DNA from: Schizochytrium sp. TIO01 | Taxonomy: Eukaryota; Sar; Bigyra; Thraustochytrida; Thraustochytriidae | NCBI GenBank assembly: GCA_004764695.1 | Contig: SMSO01000025.1 | Location: 3,307,102-3,371,101 of the forward strand | Length of the DNA stretch: 64,000 bases | Reading direction: 5' to 3' | Part shown: in pieces, positions 52,689-64,000 of the stretch | Position numbering within the stretch: position 1 is the stretch's first letter | Layout: every line of letters begins with the position of its first letter | Notes under the pieces: generated by a model | Told to the model about the DNA's origin: nothing | What the model saw: the letters and a program-made list of their open reading frames with translations, nothing else | Database searches by the model: none | Position numbers and translations under genes: made by a program

Positions 52689-54348
52689 TTTGAAGAATGA
52701 ATTGATAAATGGACGCCTTGGACTATATGAAGTCTACAAGATGAAACGAGATCTCAAAGGGTATTCAGAATTGAAAAGCCGCTGGTGAGAAGAAACCAAA
52801 GGCCTGACTAAAACAAGAGCTTAATGAATGAGTGTATCCCTTGCAAATGGTTCGCAATAGGACCTTGCAAGTTTGGGGGTTTTGGGATAGCGTTTGGTGC
52901 AGAAGATTAAACGAGAACGCTTCGTGATTCTCAAAGTCGTTAGCGTTTCAAGTCTACGCCGTCGAGGGAACTCAAGAAGAACGATACAGTGATCCTGGTC
53001 GATGGCGCCCACGTTCTGTGAATGCGCCGTCCGGTAGCAACCGAGAAAGAGAAAGGGTTTGTTTGCTTGTTTAATGCTTAAAAGGTCGGTTTCTGTTTCT
53101 TTTGGTTGGGCTGTCTTTTATTAAAAACCCCAACCGTTGCATCCTCAGTATGTTAACATTAGTGTTGCCAATGTGTGGGAATGATCGGAGGTCGATCAGA
53201 TTCGGCTGTGACTTGAGAAGGATAAACGGTGGCCAGGTAAGCAGACCTTGCTCTGACATTTGTGGCATGAGGCTCGTCGAGTGGACAGCGCTAGTGAACT
53301 CTTTGCTGAGCATACTCTCAATTGATGATTGCAATAAGTATGCTTCAATACATTATTGGTTGATGAAAGCGAAAGTATAGTAGGAGCTAGGTAGTTAGTT
53401 CATATCTATCCTATGCTGTTAAATAAGGGGTGCTTTCGTTTCTGACATTACTGGGTCTGGGTATGTCTCAGCAGACTATCTTGTCCTGGATAACTTACAC
53501 GGCTTCAGGTATTTAGTCTTGTGAGTGTCTTCCGGAAGTTGCAGAGTAGTAGATCGAGTAATAATACGCTTGATTTCATGCTGCTTAGATGTTTTTTTAT
53601 TCTCAATTCTTTCTGTCTTTTCCGTCTTGAGAGTTTGGTCTAGTTAAACTCTGGGAATGTTCGGGCTTACTAATCTGTCTTTCTGGTTGATTTTGGTGCG
53701 TGTTATTCATTGCAGGCAAGATGGTGCAATGGTATATTTATTTATCAACAACAAGTTCGTCCATTCAGAAGCATTAAGGTACCCAGCCTATACTCCTAAT
53801 ATCAAGTATATGTTGGTATCACCCCTGATAAAGAGCATGGTTTCAAGCTGTAATTAGTTGTAATGTTTGCATTCAAATTTTAGGGTTACTTGCAGGGAAG
53901 TACGCATATATCATGCCGAAGATCGCCAAAGGAATGTGCAACAACTTTTCTGCTTTCAGGGTACACCAATGGCCAAATGATGCTCGATTCATAATAGGTA
54001 TTGCTTCATCACAGGCAGTCCAAAACCTGGAAGCTCATGGCAGTTCTCAGCCTGTAATTTTCACGGTTTTCCAAACTGATGTCCTCCACAGTACTATATG
54101 GCGCATCTTTGCAACTCCAAGACCTCCTGGTGTCGTATTCGAGTGATTTTTTGGATAGTAATAGAAGCGGGCTATAGGTCTCATCAGATTGCTATGCTGT
54201 ATACTTTCGCTAATGATGATGATGGTTTTTCATAAAGAAGAAATGAATTATATTTTAGAGTTGATATTCGTTCTTTCTGTCTCCAACCCACATCTGAGTT
54301 GATAATTTTCTCAATCAGCAAATAGATTAAGGTCTTCAAAATTTTGAC
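52689..54348. other. Intergenic region upstream of EB1
   Basis: EB1 5' flank, then AT-rich DNA. A plus-strand ATG frame at 53913-54146 (77 codons, with IFTVFQTDVLHSTIWRIF) is mildly protein-like but unknown; I give it about 0.15. No other coding signal was found. Confidence 0.45.
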
Positions 54349-54840
54349 TCATTCCGTTTTGCGAGTGGCCAAGCCAAAGTCGATGATTACAGGGCATCGA
54401 ATTTCCTTATTGTAAAGAATATCGCGTTTTGGCAGATTTCTATGCAACACACCATGGGAGTGAATACCATCTAGGGCAACCACTGCCTTCTCCAGGAAGT
54501 CATCAGTAATTATTTGAGGGGGGCATGCTTCACCAGAATACTCTTCAAGTTGTCGTTAAAGATGATACCAGGTCCATCTCTAGAGAGGTGGCGCAAGGTC
54601 TTCGGCGTATTCCATTGTGACTGCAAGGTTTCTCCCCGCCTCTATTTTTTGCACTCGCATCCTCAATATTGTCTGAACGATCTCGTTTAAGTGCCTCTCG
54701 GTCATTTTGTGCTATCTGTGCCTCTTTGCTTTGTAGGAGAGGTCTAAACTTGGTTGCACGGTTCTCGGCAACCCTCTTGTTCTCAGCTCCGATGAAGGAT
54801 CGACATGCCAGGATATTTAAGCAGTGATGCGTGTAAAACT
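54349..54840 (-). pseudogene. Protein-kinase domain relic
   Basis: The minus strand near 54349-54490 reads ALDGIHSHGVLHRNLPKRDI followed by VIIDFGLATR and a stop. This is the catalytic loop and DFG motif of a protein kinase. The loop Asp is replaced by Asn (HRN for HRD), the Asn that should bind metal is Asp, and the frame stops right after DFG, so the C-lobe is missing. Upstream, another frame gives NLAVTMEYAEDL, a hinge-like segment, and a third gives a charged helix. At least two frame changes separate them. This is a truncated, dead kinase gene. Confidence 0.5.
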
Positions 54841-56093
54841 CATCGCAACAACATAATATGACTTGTCATGAGGAATCTGTAGAGTTCCTGTCATCTGAGA
54901 GATTTGGACGCATGTGACTGGTGATTTTATGTTGGTTCGAGTCAATTTTTATTGATCCAGTGGTTCACGAAATCCTCCATCTTCCTTGACTGATTTCTAT
55001 AGTTCTTGCGTGCATTTTGATAAGGATAATACAAGTTGCAGTGTAAATTGCAATTGCATGGACTCCGTTTGGCTTTCCAGACTCTTGGGTCCTATCTTTC
55101 GTAGTGAATGATAGCCTTTGCAAGATCTGCGGCAATATCACTATGTTGGTAGTTCTAGTCATAGAGCTGAGAATGACATCGATGAAAGATAGCGCATAGG
55201 TCCGCTTTTTTAACTGATGTGTAACCTCTCTACATCCCCGGCTGTTCCCAGGAGTTCGTCAACCTCACATTATATTTTGGCTCCAGAGGGGTGGCAGAGC
55301 TGAATGCATGCGTGCATGATTGAATGTTCGAAGGAATGCATGAACTGCTCCCGTACTCGGAGACTGACTAACTTCGAGTTGAGCCCCTGGCAACTTCAAC
55401 TTCAACTTCAAAGAGCGGTTTGCGGGCAGGAAGTTTGTCCCCATTAATTGGGGTGTGCACCTCCAAGCAAGGAGGGGACAGTTTCTCGAGGCCAATTGAA
55501 CGGCCTCTTTCTTCTTCTTCTCCTACAAAACGCAGTAGGTAAGTAGGTAAGTAGGTACCTATCATTTTTGATTTTCTCAAACAATTACAAAACTTTATAG
55601 AGCATCCGTCAGTCATTCAGCTATGTACCTGAGTCAACAGATCAATAAATAGGCATCGTTATTCATAAAACTACAGCTTCTCCTTTTGCGTCTTCAACTA
55701 CAAAACAGCGCCACGGGTGTGCTGTAGTGCCGAACCTCAAGTTACAGACGGTTTCTGCCGCTCAGTGAACGTCGCTCCAATCGATATTCCTCCCAAGTTG
55801 TTGTCCCAACTGGTCGCGATCGAACGACGGAAGACACGATAGCCGCCACAATCATTCCCATCCTAACCGACTGACTGACTGACTGATCGACTGACTATGC
55901 CTAACTTTGGCCCTAATTAGAACCTATCGATCGATTGAGACCGGACTCACCCTCTTACGCCTTTCTTATGCGCTTCAGTTAGAGTAGGCTCTCTTTAATT
56001 GTGTCCCCTCTTGACTGCCCTGCTCTTCTGAAGTCCTTCATCTTTAAAGCTTTGTTTCCCTCTGTTTTTCTGTTTACTTTTTAATGACTATAA

Positions 56094-56175
56094 AAAGGAA
56101 AACGAAGAAAAAGAAAAAGAAAAAGAAAAAGAAAAGGAAAGAAAGAGAGGAGTAGGTAGGTAGGTAGGTAGGCTC
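56094..56175. repeat. (GAAAAA)n and (GTAG)n microsatellites
   Basis: Five or more AAAAAG-type units are followed by a run of TAGG/GTAG tetramers. Confidence 0.8.
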
Positions 56176-57093
56176 TTACCTCCTCTAGCTAGAGGTACAG
56201 AAGAGAAGAAGTTTCATCTTGGGGGGTTCTTAGAAGGTTGCATTCTTAGAAGGTTACATTGCAAATCAAGCTTGGCTCGAGGGTCTGGGAAAAGGGGAAC
56301 TCAGAGCCCCCCACGTTGGAGAAGCGCGTACTAGCTTCGCCAAGACTGCACTGCAGCAGGCGCGCAGGTGCTCAGGTGGGTGCTGAGCGATCGTCGTTTG
56401 TTTATTTGCTCATTGGATGCAGCGCGGAAGTTTGCTGTTTCACGATAGGCACCGAAATCTGAAAGCAGCTGATGCTTGCTTCTCAATGATTGATTGCAAG
56501 ATTCGGAGGAGGATGTGGCACAGGAACCTGAGCTCTGGACCTGATAAATAAGCTAGCTAGCTCTCTTAGGATCTGAGGTTTGGTTTTCGATGGACACAGA
56601 AAACCAATGCACAGCATGTGATACTTGGAGCAGCTTGTATTGGTCTGAGAAGGACGTAGGTCTAATGAATTTCATGTGAGCAGACACGGTTGGTCTCAAG
56701 TTGCCACAAAACTAACTTGAAATGGCAGACCTAAGCAGTCTCTCTTCTTTAGCTTAGCTTTACAAGGTGGGTGGGTGCCTTGAAACGCCCTTCTGCAATC
56801 AATCGATCTTATGCAGACGGACTCGAGTGCAGTATTATGTCCACCGGTATCGATCAGCCATTCTGCTCTTTTGCATGGCAATCTCAGGTCCTCCATCTCC
56901 ACACAATATGTATGCTCTTCGATGCATTGCTTCATTGATTCATTGATTCATTGCTCCATCTCTTCTCATGGTGTCAGAACTAATTAAAACTGCTCCTTTC
57001 GCTCTGCTTTTGAGATGGCCTATTTTATTACCATTGTTTTTAGAATTTCTTTTATTTATTTATTTAACTTTTAAAATGAGCCTGAGTTTCAAT

Positions 57094-57122
57094 TATTCTA
57101 TTTTATTTTATTTTATTTTATT
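57094..57122. repeat. (TTTTA)n microsatellite
   Basis: Five near-perfect TTTTA pentamers. Confidence 0.8.
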
Positions 57123-58318
57123 CCGTGAGATAGGCATGATTTTATGAACATGTTGCTTAGTTCTATGCAATAAAAACACACCTCTTTCAGGTACCTCTTC
57201 AGAAAGTTTTATCAGATCGAGAGAAAGAGGCCAGCTCCTCGCAGTTTCTCAAGTCCTAGCCTTTGCCCTAATTGCGGTTACTGACGCGTGTCTTGTTCCA
57301 TGTTCTGTTTGGTAGTATTTCATCGCTTTTCTTTTCTCGTCTCGCTCTCTCTTCCTTCCCGCTGTTTACCTTTCATGCCAAAGGGGCTGTTTCGACCTGC
57401 TCGACCAACGTCTGTTCACTACTTCTGAGAGACGTGTAAAATACGACACCGAGTTCAATCGTGCGACGTATTATGTTACCAAGGTACGTAGTATTAGAGC
57501 TTTTATTCTGGCAACGCCTCCCTTTTCTTTCTCTAATTAGTAGTAGAAATCATTACTAAAATAATCATTCTAAACAGGCAAACAATAAACTCCTGCCTCT
57601 TACTGAAGGCCATATGACTGCTACCCCAAATTGTTTTAATTTACTGTTTTATTTATTTTGTAAATAATTTAAAAGAACTAAAGAGCCTTTCGGGAGGAAG
57701 GAAGTTGAAACCTTCGAAAGTTCGACTTGCTGTGCATTTCTTTCTTTCCTTTTTTTAATTTACTGTGTATCAAATTGGGTGCACACGCGGCTCGCTCACT
57801 CTACACCAGCACAGACGGCCACTTGCGCTCATAGCCACCAGCAAAGTCCAAACTCTCTTAGACACGGCTTGGTCTAACCTTGTTACGTTGCTAGCAGTGC
57901 CAGGGGTGCTTCTGTCGCGGAGTTGTTGGACAAGAGGAGGAGGGCGGCAGGTGCCGAGAGGCGTTGATTGAACCGTCTACGTTGGCGAGGCGAAAGAACC
58001 TCGAGCTGGTCTCCCTTGAGCAAAAATAAAAAGCAAACCAAAAGGGGCAAAAGCTTGCGAGTAGACTCTCAAGCTTGAACCTCGCTAGTAGAACGCTAAA
58101 TCTTGGATTTCCTGTCAGAATACTTTCTCACTGGAGCTGACGTTGATTGCTGGCTTGAGGATTGCGCTAAGGAAGAAAAGGAATAATTAGCTAGGATCTT
58201 AGAGTCCGTCTTCGTATTGAGCAACATCGACTGATACTGGATATCGTAGAGCGCAGCTCTTAGTAGTCACAATAATAGCATCGAGGCAGAATAAAACCCT
58301 TGGATAGAAGGTCACAAG

Positions 58319-59113
58319 ATGGCTCTAAATGGAACTCAATTTCTTGACGGAAGTGCAGATTTCTTAGGTATCGCTGCACGCTCAGAGCATGTGCAAAGCG
58401 TTTTTGGCAGCCTTGCGCTGTTCTTCGGCATGCAGGCAGCAGGAAAACAAATCCTCCCCGCCGTTGTACCTGCGGAGCGATGGTCCAAGCTCACTGACCT
58501 AGAAAAGACTAAGGTGTCGGGCTGGTGCGTTAGCATTTTTCATGCGCTAACAGCAGCCTTCGCAGCGATTTACATTCTTGGAACTGGGGAAGGTACAGTA
58601 TTGACGGATCGCATGAATGGAGTCTCGCCCCATGCATGTTATCTATTCTGTTACACGATTGCATATTTTATGTGGGATCTCGTCATGGTGTTTCGTGCCC
58701 CCTCCGTCGATTTTGGTTTCCTTGCTCATCACCTTGTCGGGATTTCTACTCTGGTCATCATGCTGCACCCGTTCGTGCAATTTTATGGTCTCTGCTGCAC
58801 TTTGTTTGAACTCTCAACGCCGTTTCTGAGTTTTCGTTCGATCATGCTTGCACTTGGTTACAAGGGAACAACTGCTGTGAAGCGCGCCGAGCTCCTGTTT
58901 GGCGTTTTCTTCTTGCTAAGCCGGATTATCTTTGGTGTACCGATGGCACTCACCGGCATTTACGAAGGAACTATGGCGATGCAGGCTGGTCGCATTGCCC
59001 ACTTTAGTCAATTTGTATTTGTCTTTTCCACAAACATCATTATGGTACTTCTCAATGTGTACTGGTTCAAGAAGATCCTGAGTATGCGCAACCCCAAGCC
59101 CAAGGAAGCATAA
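58319..59113 (+). CDS. TLC-domain (TRAM-LAG1-CLN8) membrane protein
   Basis: A 264-residue protein from the ATG at 58319 with about six hydrophobic segments: residues about 27-48, 66-88, 103-128, 136-160, 190-216 and 232-256. Segments 3 to 4 contain AYFMWDLVMVFR and FLAHHLVGI, the WD and HH positions typical of TLC domains. No LAG1 motif or homeobox is present, so it is closer to TLCD/TMEM56-type proteins than to ceramide synthases. The basic C-terminus (KPKEA) follows a KKIL stretch. These proteins act in the ER or plasma membrane in lipid handling; the substrate is not known. Confidence 0.8.
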   Translation: MALNGTQFLDGSADFLGIAARSEHVQSVFGSLALFFGMQAAGKQILPAVVPAERWSKLTDLEKTKVSGWCVSIFHALTAAFAAIYILGTGEGTVLTDRMNGVSPHACYLFCYTIAYFMWDLVMVFRAPSVDFGFLAHHLVGISTLVIMLHPFVQFYGLCCTLFELSTPFLSFRSIMLALGYKGTTAVKRAELLFGVFFLLSRIIFGVPMALTGIYEGTMAMQAGRIAHFSQFVFVFSTNIIMVLLNVYWFKKILSMRNPKPKEA

Positions 59114-60002
59114 ACTCTCTTAACTTTTGTCTCCACACTTTGATGTAACCAATGTATGTTTATTGTTTTCTATTTATCTTATAAATTAGCGGGCCTCCAT
59201 GTTATATAGCGAGAGCTGTATAATTGACACGATCGGTCGGAATCTTGCGGAGGTTCTCCTTAAATTTAAAAATAGATTTCCCTGTCACTTCCATCTTCTT
59301 CTACTCCCTCTTCTATTTCTTCGTCAACTAAGACGTGAATATGTATGCATTAAATTAGATAGCGCGACGATAACAAGACATTTCTTATATTTTGAAAAAG
59401 AAAGAAGCTCTGGCCAAACATGTATTTAGAAAAAGTATGAGTTAGTGTTTTCTGAGCAGAATAACAGAATCAGGAAACATTTATTTTATTCTTCATCGAA
59501 CAAACCAACAAAGCATATCTACGAATTTGAAATATATAGGGTTTGAAAACATCAGGAACGTGGCATAGACTCTCCGTCAATCGTATTGGTGGATAGTATG
59601 CTAGGAAGAAAACCTTTACAAAGTAAGATTCATGAAAAATACAATGTTTGTGACTTTTTACGGAATGTGCTTAGGCTTAGCCTTCGTAAGCAAGAAGATA
59701 AGAGCTTAACTAGAACCATCAAAAGACTTGATTGAGCTTCTGTACATGTGTTACGAAAATAGAGCACGTCTGTGACTCGTTAAAAGACAAAATTATGCCT
59801 TCTTTCTTTTTTTTGGGGGGGGGGGGGAGGAGGAGAGCAGGCAGGTTTACAAGGAAGAACATACATATAACAAAGATCAAAAGCAATCTGTTTGATTGTG
59901 GATGGCTATCATAAAACGCAGATGAGAGACATTGAAGGCAAATCACAGAAAAGAGGGTGTTGGGGAATTAGGAGGTTACGTATGTAAAAGGCAAGTGCTC
60001 GC
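59114..60002. other. Intergenic region between convergent genes
   Basis: Shared 3' space of the TLC gene and S-adenosylmethionine synthetase. It includes a T-run followed directly by a run of about 14 G at 59815-59828. No gene is seen. Confidence 0.5.
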
Positions 60003-61812
60003 TTAGAGCTTGAGCTCCTTGGGCTGCTCCCAGCTGAAGTCAGCGTCGGGGCGGCCGAAGTGACCGTAGCAGGTGGTCTTAGAGTAGATGGGGCGCTTGA
60101 GCTTGAGGTCGCGGATGAGGCAGCCGGGGCGGAGGTCGAAGTTGTTCTCAACGATCTTCTTGAGCTCAGCCTCGGTCATGCCCTCCTTGACGGTGCCGTA
60201 GGTCTCAATGTGGAGGGAGATGGGCTCCGCAACACCGATACCGTAGGAAAGCTGGACGAGGCAGCGACGGCAGAGGCCGGCAGCGACGAGGGACTTGGCA
60301 ACCCAGCGGGCAGCGTAGGCAGCAGAGCGGTCGACCTTGGTGGGGTCCTTACCGGAGAAGGCGCCACCACCGTGGGCACCCCAGCCACCGTAGGTGTCGA
60401 CGATGATCTTGCGGCCAGTGAGGCCGGCATCACCGTGGGGGCCACCAATAACGAAGCGGCCAGACGGGTTGAGGACGTACTTGGTCTCAGGGGTGAGGTA
60501 CTTCTCGGGGATGATCTTGGCGATCACCTCGCGCTTGAGGTCCTCAGCGATCTGCTCCTGGGTCACACCCTCGTTGTGCTGGGTGGAGATGAGGACAGTG
60601 TGGACGTACTGGGGCTCAGTGACACCGTTGGTCTCCTTGTAGGCGACGGTGACCTGGACCTTGCCGTCAGGGCGAACCCAGTCGAGGGTGCCGTCCTTGC
60701 GGACATCTGTCAAGCGCTTGCCAATCTTGGTGGCCCAGAGGTGGCTGGCGGGCATGAGCTCCTCGGTCTCGTCACAAGCGTAACCGAACATGATACCCTG
60801 GTCACCGGCACCAATGTCCTCCTCGGCCTTGCCAAGGTGGACACCCTGGGCGATATCGGGGGACTGCTCCTCGAGGCCAACGACGACGTTCATGGAGTCG
60901 TAGCCAATGCCGATGTCAGCGGAGTCGTAGCCAATGCCCTTGACGGCATCGCGGACGACCTGCTCGTAGTTGACGGTGGCCTTGGTGGTGATCTCACCGA
61001 AAACCATCACGAGGTTGGTCTTGGTGGCGGTCTCACAGGCGACCTTGGAGTCGGGGTCCTGGGCGAGGCAGGCATCGAGGACGGCATCACTGTTTATAAA
61101 TTAATTGAGTGTGCATCCATCATTTGCAATTTTCTACATGTTAGTCATCACTGTTTATGTTTTTCTTTAATGCCCTTTTTAAATACCAGGGCATAGACAA
61201 TACACTATAGACTGTTACTAGTGTTTACCACAATGAAGTAGTAGATTCAATCTATGAATGCATGAAGCAGTTTCTTCTTCCTGTCTATGCGTCACCCTGC
61301 ATCTAGACCTGTTCCATCCTTAGCTGCTGCCCCTGTTATCAGTGCTATCCTTCGTGGACAAAGAAGCACATCGCGATCTCAATTGATCTCAATGCACCTC
61401 AACCACTCATATTAATACAATAATAATAATGAGTGAATCGATCCATCTAGACCCAACCTAATCAATGAATCTATCGTTCACTCGATCGATCCATCAATCA
61501 TCCGTGTTGTTGCTAGTATCTATCGCGAAGAAGCGTGTGACGAAGAGAAGCAAGAGGGGGAAGCCACGTTGAGGGAGCTGCACAAAGAGAAGAGAAGCTA
61601 GTAGGTACCTGGCTAGCTAAGCAACTAGCCAAGCTAAGGTGGGTGGTGCTCGTGACGCCATCATCGCTGATGGCGCCATGCTGCGCCTGTGATCTATCTT
61701 GCGGATGCCGAGCGGTGCGGTGTGGTCCTACTTACCTGACGACGTCAGCGAGCTTGTCCGGGTGGCCCTCGTTGACCGACTCGGACGTGAAGAGGTACTC
61801 GCGGGTGGCCAT
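60003..61812 (-). CDS. MAT: S-adenosylmethionine synthetase, two exons
   Basis: Exon 1 is 61812-61736 (77 nt) and exon 2 is 61089-60003 (1087 nt), separated by a 646-nt intron. The donor is AG|GTAAGT and the acceptor AAACAG. The joined frame is 387 residues, the usual length. Exon 1 encodes [13 protein letters not shown], the ATP/methionine-binding start of the family. The split codon makes the Ser of VVSDAVLDA. Exon 2 has GAGDQG (119-124) and the Gly-rich GGGAFSGKD (266-274). The enzyme makes AdoMet from methionine and ATP in the cytosol. Third codon positions are almost all C or G, which also explains the long antisense open frame. Without the intron the protein would lack the GHPDK region and be inactive. 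Confidence 0.97.
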
Positions 61813-62130
61813 CTTGCTGGTTGGGTGTGCTTGCGTAGAAAGTACGAAAGGGGTTTGCTGATGGTTGGCGCCTGATTCTGATGTGCAGCAGCGTCGTCAA
61901 GCCGTGCTCTCTAGTGCCACATACGGGACTCCTACGGCCCAAGCATTCCCGCTAACTACCCACCTCTCTTTAAAACTTCTTTCTTCTCCTTTTCACTCTT
62001 ATCAAAGGACTCGAATTAGTAAACCGTAGCAAGAAGAAGAAGGCTTCGGAGAAAGAACAACTGAATAGAGTGAGTGACGAGGAAGATAGAGAAGTGGAAT
62101 GAATTGGTTGATGTGTACGTACTATGTAAA

Positions 62131-62226
62131 CTATAAATAAACAAGTAAATAAACAAGTAAATAAACAAATAAATAAATAAACAAATAAATAAACAAATAA
62201 ATAAACTACAAATAATCAAATAAATG
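62131..62226. repeat. (AAATAAAC)n microsatellite
   Basis: Degenerate AAATAAAC/AAGTAAAT octamers for nearly 100 bp. Confidence 0.85.
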
Positions 62227-62810
62227 CCCAGGGAGCGAGAGGGAGAGAGGGCTGAGCCAGAGGAAGAGGGGGAAGGAAGGGAAGGAGGAAGAAGGCTGGA
62301 TGAGAGGAAAGCATCGGGAAACAAAACAGGCCAAAGACTAAAGAACAATAAATGGCAGGAGTAGTACTTTTCCTCCATGGGTTGATGGAAACATGAGAAA
62401 GAAATAAACGGAGCAATAAAATAGTAGTATTCTTAGATCATAAAATAAAATTATGTAAATAGTTAAATTGAAAAATAAATAAATAAAAAAGGATTTGGGT
62501 CATCATCAATCAGATTAGCCGTCGGTGGAAGGTGACTGATGATAGGTTCGACGAACGAGAGCAAAAGCATTCGTTCTTTCACTCACTCATTCTCTGTGGC
62601 ATCAACTGAGAAACCGGAGCTGAAGCCAAAAGCACTCCACTTCTGCCGCTCAGCGAGGAGAATCCATGTGATCGATCGGCACATCGACGCGTGAATTACA
62701 AATGTACAAATCAACGGAGACCATGCAAAGCTCATGCGATTCTCTAAAACTAAATTAGGCATACCACTGCATGAAGAAAATTGATCTATTCATTCGTTCA
62801 TCCATTGTGC

Positions 62811-63031
62811 GATTCAATGCGATTCAATTCAATTCAATTCAATTCAATGCGATGCGATGCGATGCGATGCAATAATACAATGCAATACAATGCAATGCAA
62901 TGCAATGCAATGCAATGCAATGCAATGCAATGCAAATGCAATGCAAATGCAATACAATGCAATGCAATGCGATTCAATGCAAATGCAATACAATGCAATA
63001 CAATGATGCAATACAGCGCAATGTAATGCAA
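62811..63031. repeat. Pentanucleotide satellite tract
   Basis: About 40 tandem pentamers, mainly CAATG (GCAAT), with blocks of CAATT and CGATG variants and occasional six-base units. Variants occur in blocks, suggesting spread by slippage or gene conversion after point mutation. Confidence 0.95.
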
Positions 63032-63813
63032 GGCTCGAATGCTGGCCTTTGATTTCTAACAAGTTTGTGTCGAGGCCGAGGGAGCGAGCAATAGGAGGTC
63101 CAGGAGGGCCTGGGCTATGCTCTCCCTCGGCTTGCGCGTCGAGGTAGTTTGTTTGGCTTCGCAAAGCGAGACCAAGAGCGGCCAAGAAGAAGAAGAACGA
63201 GCAAGCTCGGCGCAGGAAAGAAATCGAAAAGAACCGAGCAAGGGGAATGAATGAGTGCGTCTTACCCGGTCCCTAAGGACCCTTAGAGGCAACTGGGTTT
63301 CCGGTTGCCCCTGCTAAAGCTCGTATCTGCCTTGGCGGAACTGAAGAGCAGCTTCGCCGGGAGCTCCACATCATGAATACAGTACCCAGGCACTAGGAAC
63401 TCAGTAGGAAGGTATGTCCAGGTCGAGTGATGCAGTCAGAACCTGAAGCTGCAGGACTCGCATCAAGGTCGCCGAAGAAAGGGAGCGGGTGGGTCGGCAG
63501 GGCCTCAAGCTGCCTGGGGGGTCCCGGCGAGACGCCAAGCGGCCTGGAGAGCGGGCTGAGCTGAGAGCTTCGAAGATTGCGCCAGACCGAAAGAAATGTG
63601 CGCGACAGAAGTAAGAAGAAAGCAGCACGTAGGGGCCACCTAGCCACCCTTAGCTAGCGCCGGCACAAGCTGCGGTGGAGAAGGGAATACAAATTTGGGC
63701 AGTGTTCCAACACAGGCTGGCAGCACGTAAAGAAAGAACGCCGTCATTCTTCATGTGTGGTCAGCCAAATCCCATGTGCTGCTCTTCTTCAGAGCTGAGA
63801 AAGCCTTGAAGCA

Positions 63814-63846
63814 AGCAGGCAGGCAGGCAGGCAGGCAGACAGGCAG
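63814..63846. repeat. (GGCA)n microsatellite
   Basis: Seven or eight GGCA tetramers with one GACA variant. Confidence 0.9.
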
Positions 63847-64000
63847 CAGAGCAGCAGCCAGAGCGAAGGAATGCGCGTTGAAGCGCAGACGCAGAGGCCG
63901 AAGCGGTATTTTGGGGCACAGGTTTCCAGAACATCGTCAACAACATCCTCGCGCTCGCCAGCTGTTCAACTTTCTTCTTCAAGAACATTACCTTTTTTTT

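Larger units (their letters stand above)
54841..58318. other. 3.5-kb intergenic region with simple repeats
   Basis: No gene is supported. It holds a GTAAGTAG repeat (55534-55562), a GACT repeat (55866-55900), an A/G-rich GAAAAA tract plus a GTAG tract (56094-56175), and TTTTA repeats (57094-57122). A 73-codon open stretch without ATG near 57310-57540 has a protein-like middle ending at GTACGT, but there is not enough to call an exon. The last few hundred bases are the TLC gene promoter. Confidence 0.45.
61813..64000. other. Repeat-rich region upstream of S-adenosylmethionine synthetase
   Basis: The start should be the synthetase promoter and 5' UTR. Beyond that I see no credible gene. There are a TAAATAAAC-type repeat, a large pentamer tract and a GGCA repeat, each listed. 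A minus-strand ATG frame at 63761-63988 runs through the GGCA repeat (LPAC repeats) and is probably non-coding. Confidence 0.45.

Noticed and set aside
60060-61196. 378-codon open frame on the plus strand
   Set aside because: Antisense to S-adenosylmethionine synthetase; its length follows from the extreme C/G third-position bias of the real gene, and its content (Gly/Val/Leu/Asp repeats) matches no family.
62811-63031. Tandem repeat tract considered as a CRISPR-like array
   Set aside because: Five-base units without spacers in a eukaryotic context; it is a simple satellite.

Overview
This window looks like nuclear DNA of a unicellular eukaryote. It has CCT5, an EB1 protein with CH and EBH domains, a myosin, an ataxin-2-like protein, a CDC34-type E2, an F-box protein and S-adenosylmethionine synthetase. 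Genes are monocistronic on both strands, separated by AT-rich intergenic DNA full of simple repeats. Most genes are single-exon, but three need GT-AG introns to be complete. A stramenopile protist, perhaps a thraustochytrid or other labyrinthulomycete, fits the intron-poor, moderate-GC coding style and the plant-like PP2C subfamily. That placement is inference; no rRNA or other taxonomic marker is present. Starts are given at the first suitable ATG, because upstream GTG or TTG codons are not credible starts in a nuclear gene.

Layout. 0.9-2.3 kb: SET-domain protein (+). 4.1-5.9 kb: ataxin-2-like (-). 7.5-8.4 kb: three-exon histidine phosphatase (-). 10.2-11.8 kb: CCT5 (+). 12.6-13.5 kb: glucose-6-phosphate 1-epimerase-like (-). 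15.6-18.0 kb: PP2C phosphatase fused to five CCCH zinc fingers (+). 18.5-21.9 kb: unconventional myosin (-). 24.1-25.9 kb: F-box protein (+). 26.0-27.1 kb: CDC34-like E2 (-). 28.1-29.1 kb: orphan protein (-), divergent from a small two-exon orphan at 29.7-30.1 kb (+). 31.2-32.5 kb: double-PDZ protein with a zinc ribbon (-). 33.2-39.6 kb: tandem pair of Dispatched/Patched-like RND transporters (-), with a small frameshifted DMAC1-like gene between them. 39.6-46.9 kb: a large gene desert holding decayed coding traces and a diverged duplication. 46.9-51.1 kb: tandem pair of flavin-dependent monooxygenases (+). 51.6-52.7 kb: EB1 (-). 54.3-54.8 kb: protein-kinase relic (-). 58.3-59.1 kb: TLC-domain membrane protein (+). 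60.0-61.8 kb: two-exon S-adenosylmethionine synthetase (-). The final 2 kb is repeat-rich with no gene seen.

The genes do not form one pathway. Loose themes are RNA binding and post-transcriptional control (ataxin-2-like, PP2C-CCCH), ubiquitin conjugation (F-box and a CDC34-type E2 as convergent neighbours) and cytoskeleton (myosin, EB1, CCT5 as a folding factor for actin and tubulin). Two recent-looking tandem duplications (RND and FMO pairs) suggest local gene expansion. The most unusual item is the PP2C-CCCH fusion. Several intergenic stretches carry interrupted coding-like sequence, so this region appears to accumulate dead genes.
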